Positions 33,402-44,856 of a stretch of DNA of 64,000 nt are shown piece after piece. Under the pieces are notes generated by a model. That model made no database searches. It worked only from the letters and a program-made list of their open reading frames with translations, and was not told where the DNA came from. Within the stretch, counting starts at the first letter, position 1. Each line of letters starts with the position of its first letter. The position numbers and the translations under genes were made by a program. Source of the stretch: Mycoplasma_N cavipharyngis (lineage in GTDB: Bacteria; Bacillota_I; Bacilli_A; Mycoplasmatales; Mycoplasmoidaceae); contig NZ_CP155569.1 of the NCBI RefSeq assembly GCF_042984175.1, forward strand, positions 868,001 through 932,000, read 5' to 3'.

Positions 33402-35711
33402 ATGACCAAAAAAAATCCAAATACTACTAAAACTAAAAAAGTTATTTTAAAAAAAGTTGATCAAACAACGATCAATGCTGAATTAAATCAAGTTACTACC
33501 AAGAAAAAAGTAACTAAAAAAAACACTGAAAAGATTGATCTACAACCAACTGAAGTTGTTAGTGAAAACATTGATGCTAATAATCAATTAAAAACAAATA
33601 CTAAAGCAACTATTAAACAAAAAGCAACTAAAAAAACTGTTACTAAGAAAAAAAGTAATAAAAAAGTTGTTGAAAAAGTTGATGATAATTTATTAACTGA
33701 AAATTCTGAAAAAAACACTGAAAAGATTGATCTACAACCAACTGAAGTTGTTAGTGAAAATGTTAATAATAATCAATTAAAAACAAATACTAAACAAAAA
33801 GCAACTAAAAAATCTGCTAGTAAATCAACAGCAAAAACTAAAACAGCTAAGAAAAAAAGCGATAAAAATAATGCTGAAAACCTTAATGCTGCTTCATTAA
33901 CTGAAAGTTCTGAAAAAATTAGTAAAAAAGTTGCTACTAAGAAAAAAACAACAGTAAAAAATTTAGCAACTTCAGTTGATATTGAAGCCTTAACTAAAAA
34001 ATTTGCTAAAAAAACAAAAGCAAAAACTACCATTATTAAAAATCAGGCTGTTTCTGATAAAATCAAAAAACATAAAGTTAAAAAGAACATTAAAACTGAT
34101 TTAAATTTCAGTGCTGATAAAGAACATAAAATTAATTTAATTGCACGTTCTGAGTTTGCTAAAAATAAACGTGATCATGTGATTACAACTAAAGCAAAAC
34201 GTGAGTTAAATAAAAACAAAAATATTTCTAATAAAACAAAAGCAGTGAAATTAACTCACATCATTAAAGATGGGGTTGTTAAAACTAAAAAAGTTAGAAA
34301 AATTAGTTTAAAAGCAATTACTGGGATTGATGAAACCTATAAAGAGTTAATGAAAGTCAAACAAATTATTGAGACTCGAATTGCTCATCAAGAAGAGTTG
34401 AAAAATACTACTAATAGTATTGCTTTAGAACAACAATTATTTGAAATTAACCATAAAAAATATCGCTTGGATTCTAAAAAAATTAACCGTTCTTTAGAAC
34501 CATTAATTACTCAAGCTCATGGGGTTAAAAAAGGTAAAAATAAATTAAGCCATGAAATTGTGGCACTTTATTTAGAAGATTATGTACCAATTGCTGATGA
34601 TAAATGAAAAATCATTGCTAAAAAATTTGCTCAAAACAAAATTAAAATTACTACTTTAACTCCTGAAGAATTACAAGAACATAGTGATTTTGAAATTGGT
34701 AATGTTTTTGAAGCCTCAAAAGGTTTTGGTCAAGCTAGTGTTGGTGAAAAAATTCATGATTCTAATAAGGCTTTATTGTCTAAATTAGGTCATTCTAAAA
34801 TGTTGACTAAAGATCAAGAAACTGAATTAGCAAAATTAATGCTTAATCCTGAAACACGTGAATATGCAACTCACCAGTTAATTACTTCTAATTTACGTTT
34901 AATTGTCTCGATTGCTAAAAAATACTTAAATCGTGGTTTAAATTTAGAAGACTTAGTTCAAGAAGGTTCATTAGGCTTAATTAAAGCGATTCAAAAATTT
35001 AATTACAAACTAGAAAATAAATTTTCTACATATGCTACTTGATGGATTCGTCAAGCAATTACTCGTTCGATTGCTGATCAAGCACGAACAATTCGAATTC
35101 CTGTGCATATGGTTGAAACAATTAATAAAGTTTCAAAAACCGAACGTTATTTAACACAAATTTTAGGACATGAGCCAACTGCTGAAGAAATTTCTAAAGA
35201 ATTAGCTAAAACTGATTCGACCTATACTCCTAAAAGAGTTACTGAAATTCGCAAATTAAATGTTGATTTAGTTTCATTAGACAAACCAATTGCTCATGAT
35301 GAAGATTCTAATTTTTCTGATTTTGTCCAAGATGTTGAAATGGATAATCCTGAAGAAGCTGCTGAAAAAGAATTCAAATCAAAAGTGCTTTTAGAATTTT
35401 TAGAAAACACTTTAGAACAAGATGAATTAGAAATTATGATGATGCGGTTTGGTTTAGAACCATATAAAAACGCCATGAATCTTGATTTAATTACCAAATG
35501 TTTACTAAAAACTAATAAATATAAAATTGTTCGTAATAATAAAGATGATAGTTTATTATTACCTAATCATAATAAAAATCGTGATTATACTCAAGAAGAG
35601 TGAAAAATAGTTTTTGATTGAGTGCGAAAAAAAGAAGCCCAAGCAATGCGAAAACTAAAACAACCATCAAAAAATGGTAAGTATCGTAACATTCTTTTAG
35701 GATCAGGATAA
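33402..35711 (+). CDS. rpoD: Primary sigma factor RpoD with N-terminal extension and region 4 insert
   Basis: Predicted 769 aa, much longer than typical. Residues 1-300 are Lys/Thr-rich low complexity with two near-identical blocks. Region 2 is classical: SNLRLIVSIAKKYLNRGLNLEDLVQEGSLGLIKAIQKFNYKLENKFSTYATWWIRQAITRSI (about residues 488-560), then region 3 (RTIRIPVHMVETINK). Region 4 begins ENTLEQDELEIMMMRFGLEP (about 668) but, where the helix-turn-helix should follow at once, about 45 unrelated residues intervene before EEWKIVFDWVRKKEAQAMRKLKQP. The usual TRERIRQIE recognition helix is degenerate. This fits mycoplasma promoters that mostly lack a -35 box (inference). Confidence 0.92.
33519..33568 (+). 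repeat. Internal direct repeat in rpoD, copy 1
   Basis: 50 bases identical to 33711-33760, encoding NTEKIDLQPTEVVSEN, and followed in both copies by similar NNQLKTNTK codons. Confidence 0.9.
33711..33760 (+). repeat. Internal direct repeat in rpoD, copy 2
   Basis: Identical to 33519-33568; recombination between the copies would delete or add 192 bases (64 codons) in frame. Confidence 0.9.
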
Positions 35712-35719
35712 TAACAAAA

Positions 35720-36535
35720 TTGAAAACAAAACAAAATATTGCTTATTTTTTTAAAGATAATCAAAAACCTCAAAATCCAATTTTATTTGTCCATGGATTT
35801 TGATCAAGTTATAAAATTAGTCTGCCATTAACTCATTTAGTTAATGATCATGATTTTTATGCCATTGATCTACCTGGACATGGTGATAGTGTAGGACAAA
35901 ATCCGCTTAATTTTAGTGATTTAGTTAGTGCAACAATTGAATTTATTGAAACTAAAAATTTAAAAAATATTAGTTTAATGTGCCATTCTATGGGTGGAGG
36001 TGTTGTTGCTGCACTATATCCTAAAATCTCTCATTTAATTAAAAACATTACCTTTATTTCCCCATTAATTCCAGACAATCAAATTGATCACGCTCAGTGA
36101 AAAAAATATTTTTTTGCACAAACCTTTGAACAATTTCAACAATTGTTTAAAATTTTGTATGCTAATGGAGCTAAAGCACTAACTAATCCAACTTTTCTTA
36201 AAGGATTAGAAAAACACTTTCAATCGCGTCATCATGATTTTGTACCAATGGAACAATTATATGATTCCATTTTTGAGCCTAATAACTGAAAAATGATTCT
36301 TCAAGGTTATAAAACTAATCAAGTGCCTAATTTATTAATTGCAGGTAAACAAGATATCATTTGCAAACCTGATATTTTGCAACAATTTTTTCAAAACAAT
36401 GTCAAAAATTTCCAATATCATGAACTAGATCATGTAGCTCATGTTGCAATTTTTGAAGATCCTGAAACAGTATATAAACTTTTTAAGGAATTCAACTCAT
36501 GAAACCAAAATTACAACCAAATAATAATTGATTAA
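35720..36535 (+). CDS. Alpha/beta hydrolase
   Basis: Predicted 271 aa. Oxyanion-hole HGFWSS near residue 27, YAIDLPGHGDS, nucleophile elbow CHSMGGG (Ser near 93), acid in GKQDIICKP, and catalytic His in LDHVAHVAIFE. Substrate unknown; esterase/lipase-type hydrolases of this size are common in mycoplasmas. The start is TTG 35720, nine bases after the rpoD stop; no ATG fits. The 3' end overlaps the start of def by 37 bases. Confidence 0.85.
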
Positions 36536-37089
36536 TTATTGATCCTCATCCTAATTTACGCAAAATCTGTAATGAAGTAACTTTACCATTATCACAAGAA
36601 CATCAAATCTTAGTTGATAAAATGGTTAGTTTCATTGATGCATCATATTATGAAATGGCTGATCAATATCAAATTAAAAAAGGAATTGCAATTGCTGCAC
36701 CACAATTAAATACTCTAGTTAGAATTATTTACATTCATTTTAATGAACCAATTAAAAAATTAGAAAATGGTGAAATTGAATATCTTGAACACAAATATTT
36801 ACTAGCCAATCCTAAAATTGTTTCTGAATCAGTAATGTGATCTTATTTAGAATCAGGTGAAGGTTGTTTAAGCATTGACCAAGTTTATCAAGGCTATGTT
36901 TATCGCAAGAAAAAAATTGTTGTTGAGGCTTATAATTTATTGCAAGCAAAAAAAGAACAATATTGTATGGATGGGATTTTAAGTATTTGTTTTCAACACG
37001 AATTAGACCATTTAAATGGCATTCTTTACTATGATCGGATTAATCAAAAAGATCCTTTTGTTAAAAAAGAAGGTGCAGTTAAATATTAA
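36499..37089 (+). CDS. def: Peptide deformylase
   Basis: Predicted 196 aa. Three family motifs: GIAIAAPQL (motif 1, GxGxAAxQ, with Ile-Ala in place of the usual central Gly), ESGEGCLS (motif 2, with metal-binding Cys) and QHELDHLNG (motif 3, two metal His and catalytic Glu). Removes the formyl group from nascent proteins. Begins inside the hydrolase gene in another frame, implying translational coupling. Confidence 0.95.
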
Positions 37090-37104
37090 ATTATTTCACA
37101 TCTT

Positions 37105-39297
37105 ATGAACTTTAAAAAAGCTGAAAAATTATCAAATAAAAATTCTAATCAAACTAAAAATGAACCAACTTTAGTTGAACAATCAACAGTAAAAGAACCA
37201 TCTGAAAATCATGATGATCAATCTTTTGTTAATCAAAATCAAAAACCATTAAATCCAAATGAACATTTAAGAAGAAATTCTTTTAATAAAAATAGAAAAA
37301 AATCACATTCTAATAAAAAAACTAAATCCCAACCAAATAATTTAACTAGTCCATCATCATCAAAAAATGAAACAACATTTGCTCGTAACTTTCTTGGTAG
37401 TGAAAATTTTGTTGAAACATCTAGAATTCCTAAAATGAAATTATCTGGTTTAGAACATTTAGAAAATGATCATAAAAGAAAGGCTCGATTTCAAAAAAAT
37501 CGGTCTAAACCTTGTTCAATTCCAACTAAAATTTATGTTTTAGGTGGGATTGAAGAAATTGGTAAAAACATGTACTGCATTGAACATCATGATGAAATTA
37601 TCATTATTGATTGTGGTATTAAGTTTGCTAATAAAAGAGATTTGCCTGGTATTTCAGGAATTATTCCCTCATTTGCTTATTTAAAAGAAAATGAAAAAAA
37701 AATTAAAGCCTTAATTGTCACTCATGGTCATGAAGATCATATTGGTGGTGTACCATATTTACTAAAACAAATTAATGTTCCTGTTGTTTATGCACCTGTA
37801 ATTGCTTCAGAATTAATTTTACGTAAAGTCAATGAACATAAAAATGCTATTTTACATAAAATGGAAGTTTATACAGATGAATCAGTTTTTCAAACTAAAT
37901 ACTTAACAATTGATTTTTATCGGGTTAATCACTCAATTCCTGATTCATTTGGTGTAGCAGTAAGAACACCAAATGGTAATATTGCTTCATCAGGTGATTT
38001 TCGCTTTGATTTTAGTAGTGATGCTGATAAGACTGATATTATTAAAATTTCAGCAATTGCTCATAGAAAAATTGATGTGCTTTTATGTGAATCAACTAAT
38101 GCTGAAAATGAAGGATTTAATGAGAGTGAAAATCATGTTTTAAAAGAAATTAATAACTTAATTAGTTCGTGTCATGGCAAGATTTTAATTACATCGTTTG
38201 CTTCTAATTTAGGTCGAATTGAAGAAATTATTCGCATTGGCATTAAACGTAATCGCAAAATTATTGTTGTAGGACGTTCTATGGTTAATAATATTGCTGT
38301 TTCACGCAAAGTTGGCTATTTGAAATTAGATGATTCACTAATGATTCAAGCACGTGATATTAATAAATATCCTGATAATGAAATTATGATTATTTGTACA
38401 GGATCACAAGGTGAAGAAACAGCGGCATTAAACACAATTGCTAAAGGCAGACATGCTTGAATTAAATTAAAACCAACTGATACAGTTATTTTATCTTCTA
38501 ATGCTATTCCTGGTAATTTTGTTAGTGTTGATGAACTAATTAATACAATTAGTAAATCAGGTTGTAAAGTTTATTATAATTCTGCTAACTTAAAAATTCA
38601 CTCTTCTGGTCATGGTGCTAAAATGGAACAACAACTTTTAATTAGTTTAATTAATCCAAAATATTTAGTGCCAATTCATGGTGAATATAAAATGTTACGA
38701 AAATTACAACAGAGTGCTAATGAATTAGGGATTGCTAAAGAAAATGTTTTTATTATTAGTAATGGTCAAGTTTTAGACTTATTTAATCATGTATTAACTC
38801 ACTCAACAGCAAATCCAGTTGATGCTTCTGAAGTTTATATTGATGCTCATCATGCTACTCTTGAAGGTAGTAAAATCATTAATGATCGATTAAGAATGAG
38901 TGAAAACGGGGTTATTTTTAGTCAAATTTATTTAGACTTAAAACAAAAACTAATTGTCTATGTTGCACCAGTAGCTGCTGCAGGTTCATTTTATTCATAT
39001 GATTCATTAGCATTATTTAAAAAAATTATGTATCAAATTCATAGTGAACTTAATAAAATTTTAGCTGAACCAAAAGTTTTATCAATAGACAAAATGGAAA
39101 AATTTATTGCTGCTAAATTGTCATCATTAATTTGACATGAAAAAAATAAAAGACCTGTAATTGTTGTTAAAATCAAAAACATTAATAAGGCAAAATTTTG
39201 AGATCATGCCATTAAATTAGTGCCAAAGAAAAATAAAAAACTTGATCAAGAAGATAAACAAACAACAGACTTAAATCGTGATTTAGTGCAAGAATAG
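37105..39297 (+). CDS. rnj: Ribonuclease J
   Basis: Predicted 730 aa. Residues 1-140 are a basic Asn/Lys/Ser-rich extension. The metallo-beta-lactamase/beta-CASP core follows: VLGGIEEIGKNMY, metal site THGHEDHIGG near residue 210, SGDFRFD, CESTNAENEG, the RNase J block ITSFASNLGRIEEI, IICTGSQGEE and HSSGHG. A C-terminal domain and a charged tail end the protein. Main 5'-end mRNA processing nuclease in organisms without RNase E. Start ATG 37105, 15 bases after def. Confidence 0.95.
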
Positions 39298-39312
39298 TAA
39301 TAAACTAAAAAA

Positions 39313-39996
39313 TTAAAGATCTAAATTTTTAATTCGTTCTAAAAATAATTGCTCAATTTTTAAAATTACTGCTTCTAAATTTAAGTGATCAGAAACAATT
39401 TCAATTGCATCTTTTGCTTTAATTAATGGTGCTAAATTACGAGTTTGATCAGCAAGATCACGATTAATAATTTTTTGTTTAATGATTTCTAAATCTAGAG
39501 CTGAACCATGATTAATTTTATTTAATTCTTCATATCTGCGTTGTGCTCTAATTTCAACTGAAGCAGTTAGAAAAATTTTTAAAATTGCTTTTGGTAAAAC
39601 AATTGTACCAATATCACGTCCTTCCATAACGACATTATTTTTACTAGCAATTTCTCGTTCTAATGATAAAACATAATCTCGAACATTAGAATTTTGTGAT
39701 AATAAAGAACTAAGTTTGGTAATTGTTGGTTCAATTAAATGCGCGTTAATTTTCTTTTTGTGATAAAAAATTTCATTGTTAATCGCTTGAAAACTTCGGT
39801 TCTTTTTTAATTTAAGCATCATTTGATCAACAGAAATTTGTGGATTTTTCTTTCTTTCTTGTTGATAAACAAAAGCAAGGCCACGAAAAAATAAGCCCGT
39901 ATTAATATATTGAAAATTTAAACGTTCAGCTAATTTTCTAGCAGTTGAACTTTTACCAACACCAGAAGGTCCATCAATTGCAATTTGAAAAATCAT
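39313..39996 (-). CDS. cmk: Cytidylate kinase
   Basis: Predicted 227 aa. P-loop DGPSGVGKSSTARKLA at residues 8-23, NTGLFFRGLA (CMP-binding, Thr-Gly where most have Thr-Gly-Ala/Ser-M-Y-R), EGRDIGTIVLP near 120, FLTASVEIRAQRRYEE and NRDLADQTR. Phosphorylates CMP/dCMP. Convergent with rnj, whose stop is 15 bases away. Confidence 0.95.
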   Translation of the reverse strand: MIFQIAIDGPSGVGKSSTARKLAERLNFQYINTGLFFRGLAFVYQQERKKNPQISVDQMMLKLKKNRSFQAINNEIFYHKKKINAHLIEPTITKLSSLLSQNSNVRDYVLSLEREIASKNNVVMEGRDIGTIVLPKAILKIFLTASVEIRAQRRYEELNKINHGSALDLEIIKQKIINRDLADQTRNLAPLIKAKDAIEIVSDHLNLEAVILKIEQLFLERIKNLDL

Positions 39997-40163
39997 AAAT
40001 AAAATTAATAAAAAAATAATTATTGTTTTACTAACTTGTAATTATACTTAATAATAAATTTATTTTTAAACTAATCATTATTTACTAGTTTAATTTTAAT
40101 TACATTAAAAAAGAAAAAATTATTTTATGATTTTTTTGAAATAATTAATTGAAAAAAATAATT

Positions 40164-41318
40164 ATGTCTCAACCTAAAACTTCATCCAATCAACTAAATA
40201 ATAACCAATTTTTTAATCGTAAAAAAATTATTGGCATTGTTATTTGAACAATTGTTTTAATTGTTTTGATTGCTCTAGTACTAAAATTCATTTTAGATTT
40301 AGATTTTAGATCATTTGTTAATAATTTAAAACTAATTAACAATCAAAATGATCATTTTTTACTATCTGCAATTTTATTATCAGTATTTTATTTTTGTTTT
40401 GCTATTTATGCACGAATTTTTAATTATGCAATTAAATTAAAAAAAGAACTAAAAAACAAGGTTCGATGGTATGAATGATTAAATTTTAGTGTTGTTGGTA
40501 CTTTTTTACAAATTATTACCCCATTTTCAATTGGTTCTGAACCATATTTTGTGTGATGGTTATCACGTAAAGGGGTTAATAAACAAAAAATTGGTTCAGT
40601 TGTTGGGATTAATCTAATGACATGATCATTAGTTCAAACAATTGTTACTTGACCATCATTTATTGTTTATTCAATTAATCATGCTACTGAAATTAATAAT
40701 GGTCAAATTACTTTAATTTATTATTTGATGTTACTTGGTTTATTTGTTGATATTTTAATGATGTGCTTAATATTTAGCATTAATTATTCACGTCACATTC
40801 ACGTTATTATTTCTCGTTTTACTAATTATTGTCGTAAGTGATTAAAATTAGAATATTTAACTAAAAACCAAATTGAAGAAAAATATGTTTTAAATAGTTT
40901 ATATAAAAAAGCATTTAAAAAAGAATTATTGCAATGAAGTAGTTTAGTTATTATGTTCAATCATTTAATTATGGCATTACTAACATATGTCATTTTTGTT
41001 TTATTTTATTTTAGTTTTAATCATGTATCAACTAATAGATGACCAACGATTTTTAACATTGTTAATATTGCTACTACAGCTAATAATTTTGTGCCAATTC
41101 CTAATACTGAAGGAACTTTACAACTAACATTGCAAAACTTATTAAACACTACAGAAAAAAATGATATTGCTAGTACTATTTTTGGCTGAAGGTTTTTTAC
41201 TAGTTATGCTAGTTTTATTTTTGGTTTAGGATGAATTAGTGTTTTAGGATTAAAAACAATCATTAAACAAATTATGCTTAAAAAAACAAAAAAGCCAAAT
41301 AAAGCATTATTTGTTTAA
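40164..41318 (+). CDS. Polytopic membrane protein, LPG-synthase-TM/UPF0104 type
   Basis: Predicted 384 aa with about eight TM segments and many TGA Trp codons. The segment TPFSIGSEPYFVWWLSRKG and the later VPIPNTEGTLQLTL match the conserved loops of the flippase-like family related to the MprF membrane domain (PF03706), found as a stand-alone form in mycoplasmas. Probable role in lipid translocation; substrate unknown. Its 3' end overlaps the convergent sigma-like gene by 12 bases. Confidence 0.75.
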
Positions 41319-41957
41319 CTTCACATCGTTAATTGATTGATATTTTTTACGAATAATTTTTTTAATATAATCAAAACTGCGTTTGACTGTTTGGTATGAA
41401 ACATGATTAATTTTAGCAATTTCATGTGATGAATATCCTGCTAGTTTACCCTCAATAATTTTTAGATAAAGTGGTTTATGATTTTTCAATAAACTTTTAA
41501 TGATGGCAATTTTCTGTTGGGCAATTGCTGCATCAGTTTCAATTAGTTTTGGTCAACTTAAATAATTATTTTCATCTTTTTGCAATTTTTTGTAATTATT
41601 AACTACTTTTCAATTTGTTGTAATTTTAAATTCTTGCATTGTATAAAAATTAATTAGACGAAAAAAATAATTTTTAAACGCATTTAAACTTTTAATTTGT
41701 TCTCAGCGAAAGTGTTTTATAGCATAGTTAAATGCAAAATAAACATAACTTAAAATTTCGCGATGTTCATATTTATTAATATATGATTGATAACGTTTTT
41801 CATTAATCAATTGATAAGCATAATAAGTGCCTAAAATAAAAATTTGTTTTAATTCAATAGCAGGATAGTCTAATTGCTTTTCTGCTAAGTGTGAATCTAA
41901 CATAGCATCATGATAATTAAGATAAGATTTAATATAATCTAGTTGGTTGTTTTTCAT
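41307..41957 (-). CDS. Small sigma-factor-like regulator (sigma-20/MG428 type candidate)
   Basis: Predicted 216 aa from ATG 41957 (a TTG at 41966 is also in frame). The middle (HREILSYVYFAFNYAIKHFRWEQIKSLNAFKNYFF) resembles region 2 of sigma-70-like proteins and the C-terminus (GYSSHEIAKINHVSYQTVKRSFDYIKKIIRKKY) is a clear region-4-type helix-turn-helix. Size and architecture fit the alternative sigma factor of the M. genitalium/M. pneumoniae group reported to switch on recombination genes. Homology to that factor is inferred from architecture, not aligned. It lies opposite the 3' end of a housekeeping gene and is not in an operon. Confidence 0.55.
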
Positions 41958-42378
41958 AAAGATCAAAAATTATTAATGTTATTAAATTGAAATAAAAATT
42001 TTGTTTATGATAAAAATCTTAAAGTTTTTCTTTGAAAAAAAGAGAAATAAAAAGTACCATTTTTAAATTGTGACTTAAAAAATGGTAATTTTTTAATTCT
42101 GCTTTAACTCAAAATAAAAATAACTTAGTATAAGATAAATCATTTCTATGATTTAAATCTAATTTGATATAATACTAAAATTGAGTTATTATTGTTTTTA
42201 TTACAATAATTTCCTTATTAATAACACTAGTTAGTATTTAATTAATATAATAAGAATTTTTAGTTAACTAAAAATCTAGTTTCAATAGTAAGTGTTTTAG
42301 CAACAATAGTTATTTAAGAAAAATTAAACAATAGATTTGATAATAATTTTTCAATCAGATTTTAAGAATTTAGCAAGT
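41958..42378. other. Intergenic region and long leader of lipoprotein gene
   Basis: Contains a hairpin TACCATTTTT / AAAAATGGTA near 42056-42091 followed by T-rich sequence, then a TATAAT at 42168. No ORF. The leader from promoter to ATG is about 200 bases. Confidence 0.5.
42168..42173 (+). promoter_or_regulatory. -10 box of BMP-type lipoprotein gene
   Basis: TATAAT in TTTGATATAATAC; no convincing -35. Confidence 0.5.
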
Positions 42379-43776
42379 ATGAAACAGAAATCTTATAAAA
42401 AAAAGTTATTAGTTTTATTTACAAGCATTTTGCCATTAACAATCGCTCTAACAGCGTGTGATCAAGTTGATTATGTCTTTCCAGTAAAATTAAATAATAG
42501 TTTTAAGATTCAACAAGCCAACAAAAATCATCGTGTTGCTGTTTTTGGAACAACTTCACGTCAAAAAGATCTTTCAATTAATCACGCTACTTATGATGGT
42601 GCTTTTCGTACAGCAGTGCAATTGAACACACAAGCACCAAGATTTTTTCCTAATAAAGATCCTAATTTAAAAGCATCTTATTTTGAATCTTATGATGAAG
42701 CTAGAAAACTACCTTATTTTAAGTACTGATTTTTAGTAGGGCAACAAAATTTAGAACCAATTAAAGAATATTGAAATATTTATCAAAGTTTTTTTGAAAG
42801 TAATGAAGTCTTTTTTGTTGCAATCGATTTCAAATTACCTGAAAATTTTGCTAATGGTCGCTCCATTTCTTATCAATTTGATATTACTAATCCTGCTTAT
42901 ATTATTGGTTATGCTGCTTCAAAATATATTGCTAATGTTATTGCTAATCGCGAAAATCGTGGCATTAGTGTTTTTCAAGGTGCAGATTATCCAGCATACA
43001 ATCAATTCAGCCGTAATTTTTTAGATGGTGTATTAGCATATAACTACTTAAGTGAACCAAGAGATCGAGTTTTTATTACTAAAGAAAATATTGATCGTAG
43101 TGCAGGTTTATTTAATAGTCCCCAATTAAAAAATGCAGTTAAGAACAATATTAGTCCAAAAACAACACTAACATTACCAATTGCTGGTTTAGATGGTACT
43201 AAAGAGACAATTGATTATTATCAAGAAAACCGTCAAATCGGTTATGTTGTTGGTGTTGAAGGTAATCAAGAATTAGATTTTTATTATCAAGATTATCGTT
43301 TCTTTAGTTCAATTACTAAAAACTATGCTCAAGTTGCTTATGAAGTTGCTGCTGATTTGTTTGGTAGAACTAATATAGTGCTTAAAGATTTAAACTACAA
43401 TCCTAATAAAGATAATTTAAACCCAGGAATTAATCTGCTTTTTTCTGGACCAGAATATGTTAGTTATACTAAACCAACAACAGCTAATCCTACAGTTTCA
43501 CAAAGATATATTGATGATGGTAAAAAACTACTAGATTCACTTGATAATAATGAGCGAATCAATGTTTTTGGGATTGATAGTGCTTTTGAAGCAAATGTTA
43601 GTGGTAGTTTATTATTTAAAACCCAACAAATTAATAGATTGTATCAAAGTAGTGATTCTCCAGCTACTGAAGATTTATATCCACTTCAATTAGGGCAATT
43701 AGCCAAAGACAATCCTGCTGCTGCTCAAGGTAATTTCCTAGCACCACCAAAACCTAATTCAACTTCAAATCAATAA
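42379..43776 (+). CDS. BMP-family lipoprotein (probable nucleoside-binding)
   Basis: Predicted 465 aa. Signal peptide KQKSYKKKLLVLFTSILPLTIALTAC with lipobox ALTAC; Cys near residue 27. The mature part has the layout of basic membrane protein/PnrA-like substrate-binding proteins: a VAVFGTTSRQKDLSINHATYDGAFR start, FDITNPAYIIGYAASKYIAN in the middle, and GISVFQGADYPAYNQFSRNFLDGVLAYN. These usually deliver nucleosides to an ABC importer; the permease and ATPase genes are not in the window. Start ATG 42379 was preferred over an in-frame TTG at 42337 because it directly begins the signal peptide. Confidence 0.75.
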
Positions 43777-43854
43777 AATTCAATTAATCTCAATTAAATT
43801 TTAATAATTTGATTGAACTTAACAAATAATTGTGCTTTGTGAAATTATTCAATC

Positions 43855-43886
43855 ATTAAAAACTAACAATTAAGTCAGTTTTTAAT
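43855..43886 (+). terminator. Terminator between lipoprotein and rluD-like genes
   Basis: Perfect 10-base stem ATTAAAAACT / AGTTTTTAAT with a 12-base loop, ending 17 bases before the next start codon. Confidence 0.6.
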
Positions 43887-43903
43887 TTGTTAAAATTATC
43901 AAC

Positions 43904-44854
43904 ATGCCAGTTCATCAAATTAAATTTCAAAATTTAGCTAAAAATAAAATCAGACTTGATACTTGTTTAGTTGATCATTTAGGTTGAACTAAAACTAAAG
44001 TACAAAAACATATTAAAAATGGTTGTGTTCAAGTTAACCAAAATGTTGTGCTCAAATCAGGTTTTATTTTAGATCAAAGTGATTATCAAATTGAAATTAA
44101 ACCAATTGATTGACTTATAACAAGTGAACAAACTAATCAAGATTTGAAATGATCTGATCTTTGAAATAAAATTATCATTGTTTATCAAGATGATCATCTT
44201 TTAATTATTAATAAACCATCAGGTATATTATCACACCCAACAATTAAAAACGAAAATGATACGATAACTGATTTTTTAAGTTTTTATTGACAACAACAAA
44301 AAAATCAAATTAATTTGTTACGTAATGGTTTAAGCCATCGTTTAGATAAAGAAACATCTGGTTTAATGATTGTTGCTAAAACAGAATTAGCTCTAAAACA
44401 AATTTTAGCTGACTTTGCTACAAAAAAAATTGTTAAAAAATATTATGCTATTGTTCAAGGAAAATTACCTGCTAAAAAAATAAAAATTAATTTACCAATT
44501 GGTCGATCTAATAATGGAACTTTAAAAATGCGTGTTAATGCTACTAAAGATCTTAAAGAAGCAATAACAGAAGTTAGTGAAATTGAAGCATTACACAATC
44601 ACACATTAGTTGAATGTAATTTACTTACAGGTAGAACCCATCAAATTCGGGTCCATTTAGCTCATATTAATCATCCCGTTTTAAATGATTATCTTTATGG
44701 ACATAAAATTGTTAATGATCCTTTTGGTCAGTATTTACATGCAGGATACATTCAATTAAATCATCCGATCACCAAGCAAAAATTAGTTTTTCAAGTTGCT
44801 TGACCAGAAGAATTTGAAGCTAAATACCAACAATTAAGATTTAAGGAAATTTAA
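43904..44854 (+). CDS. Pseudouridine synthase, RluA/RluD family
   Basis: Predicted 316 aa. N-terminal S4-like RNA-binding region (KNKIRLDTCLVDHLGWTKTKVQKHIKNGCVQVNQ), then the catalytic block HRLDKETSGLMIVAKT (Asp near residue 147), with KYYAIVQGK and LTGRTHQIRVHLAHINHPVLNDYLYG. Isomerises specific uridines in 23S rRNA; which sites is not decided by sequence alone. First gene of a tight cluster: the tsaB-like gene starts 2 bases after its stop. Confidence 0.92.
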
Positions 44855-44856
44855 CA

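Noticed and set aside
33773..34033. Hydrophobic minus-strand frame inside rpoD
   Set aside because: Complement of the Lys/Thr/Ala-rich RpoD extension, which always yields Phe/Leu/Val-rich antisense translation.
42053..42095. Riboswitch in the leader of the BMP-type lipoprotein gene
   Set aside because: Only a single A/T-rich hairpin is seen, upstream of the promoter-like TATAAT, with no conserved riboswitch core such as a purine-box three-way junction.
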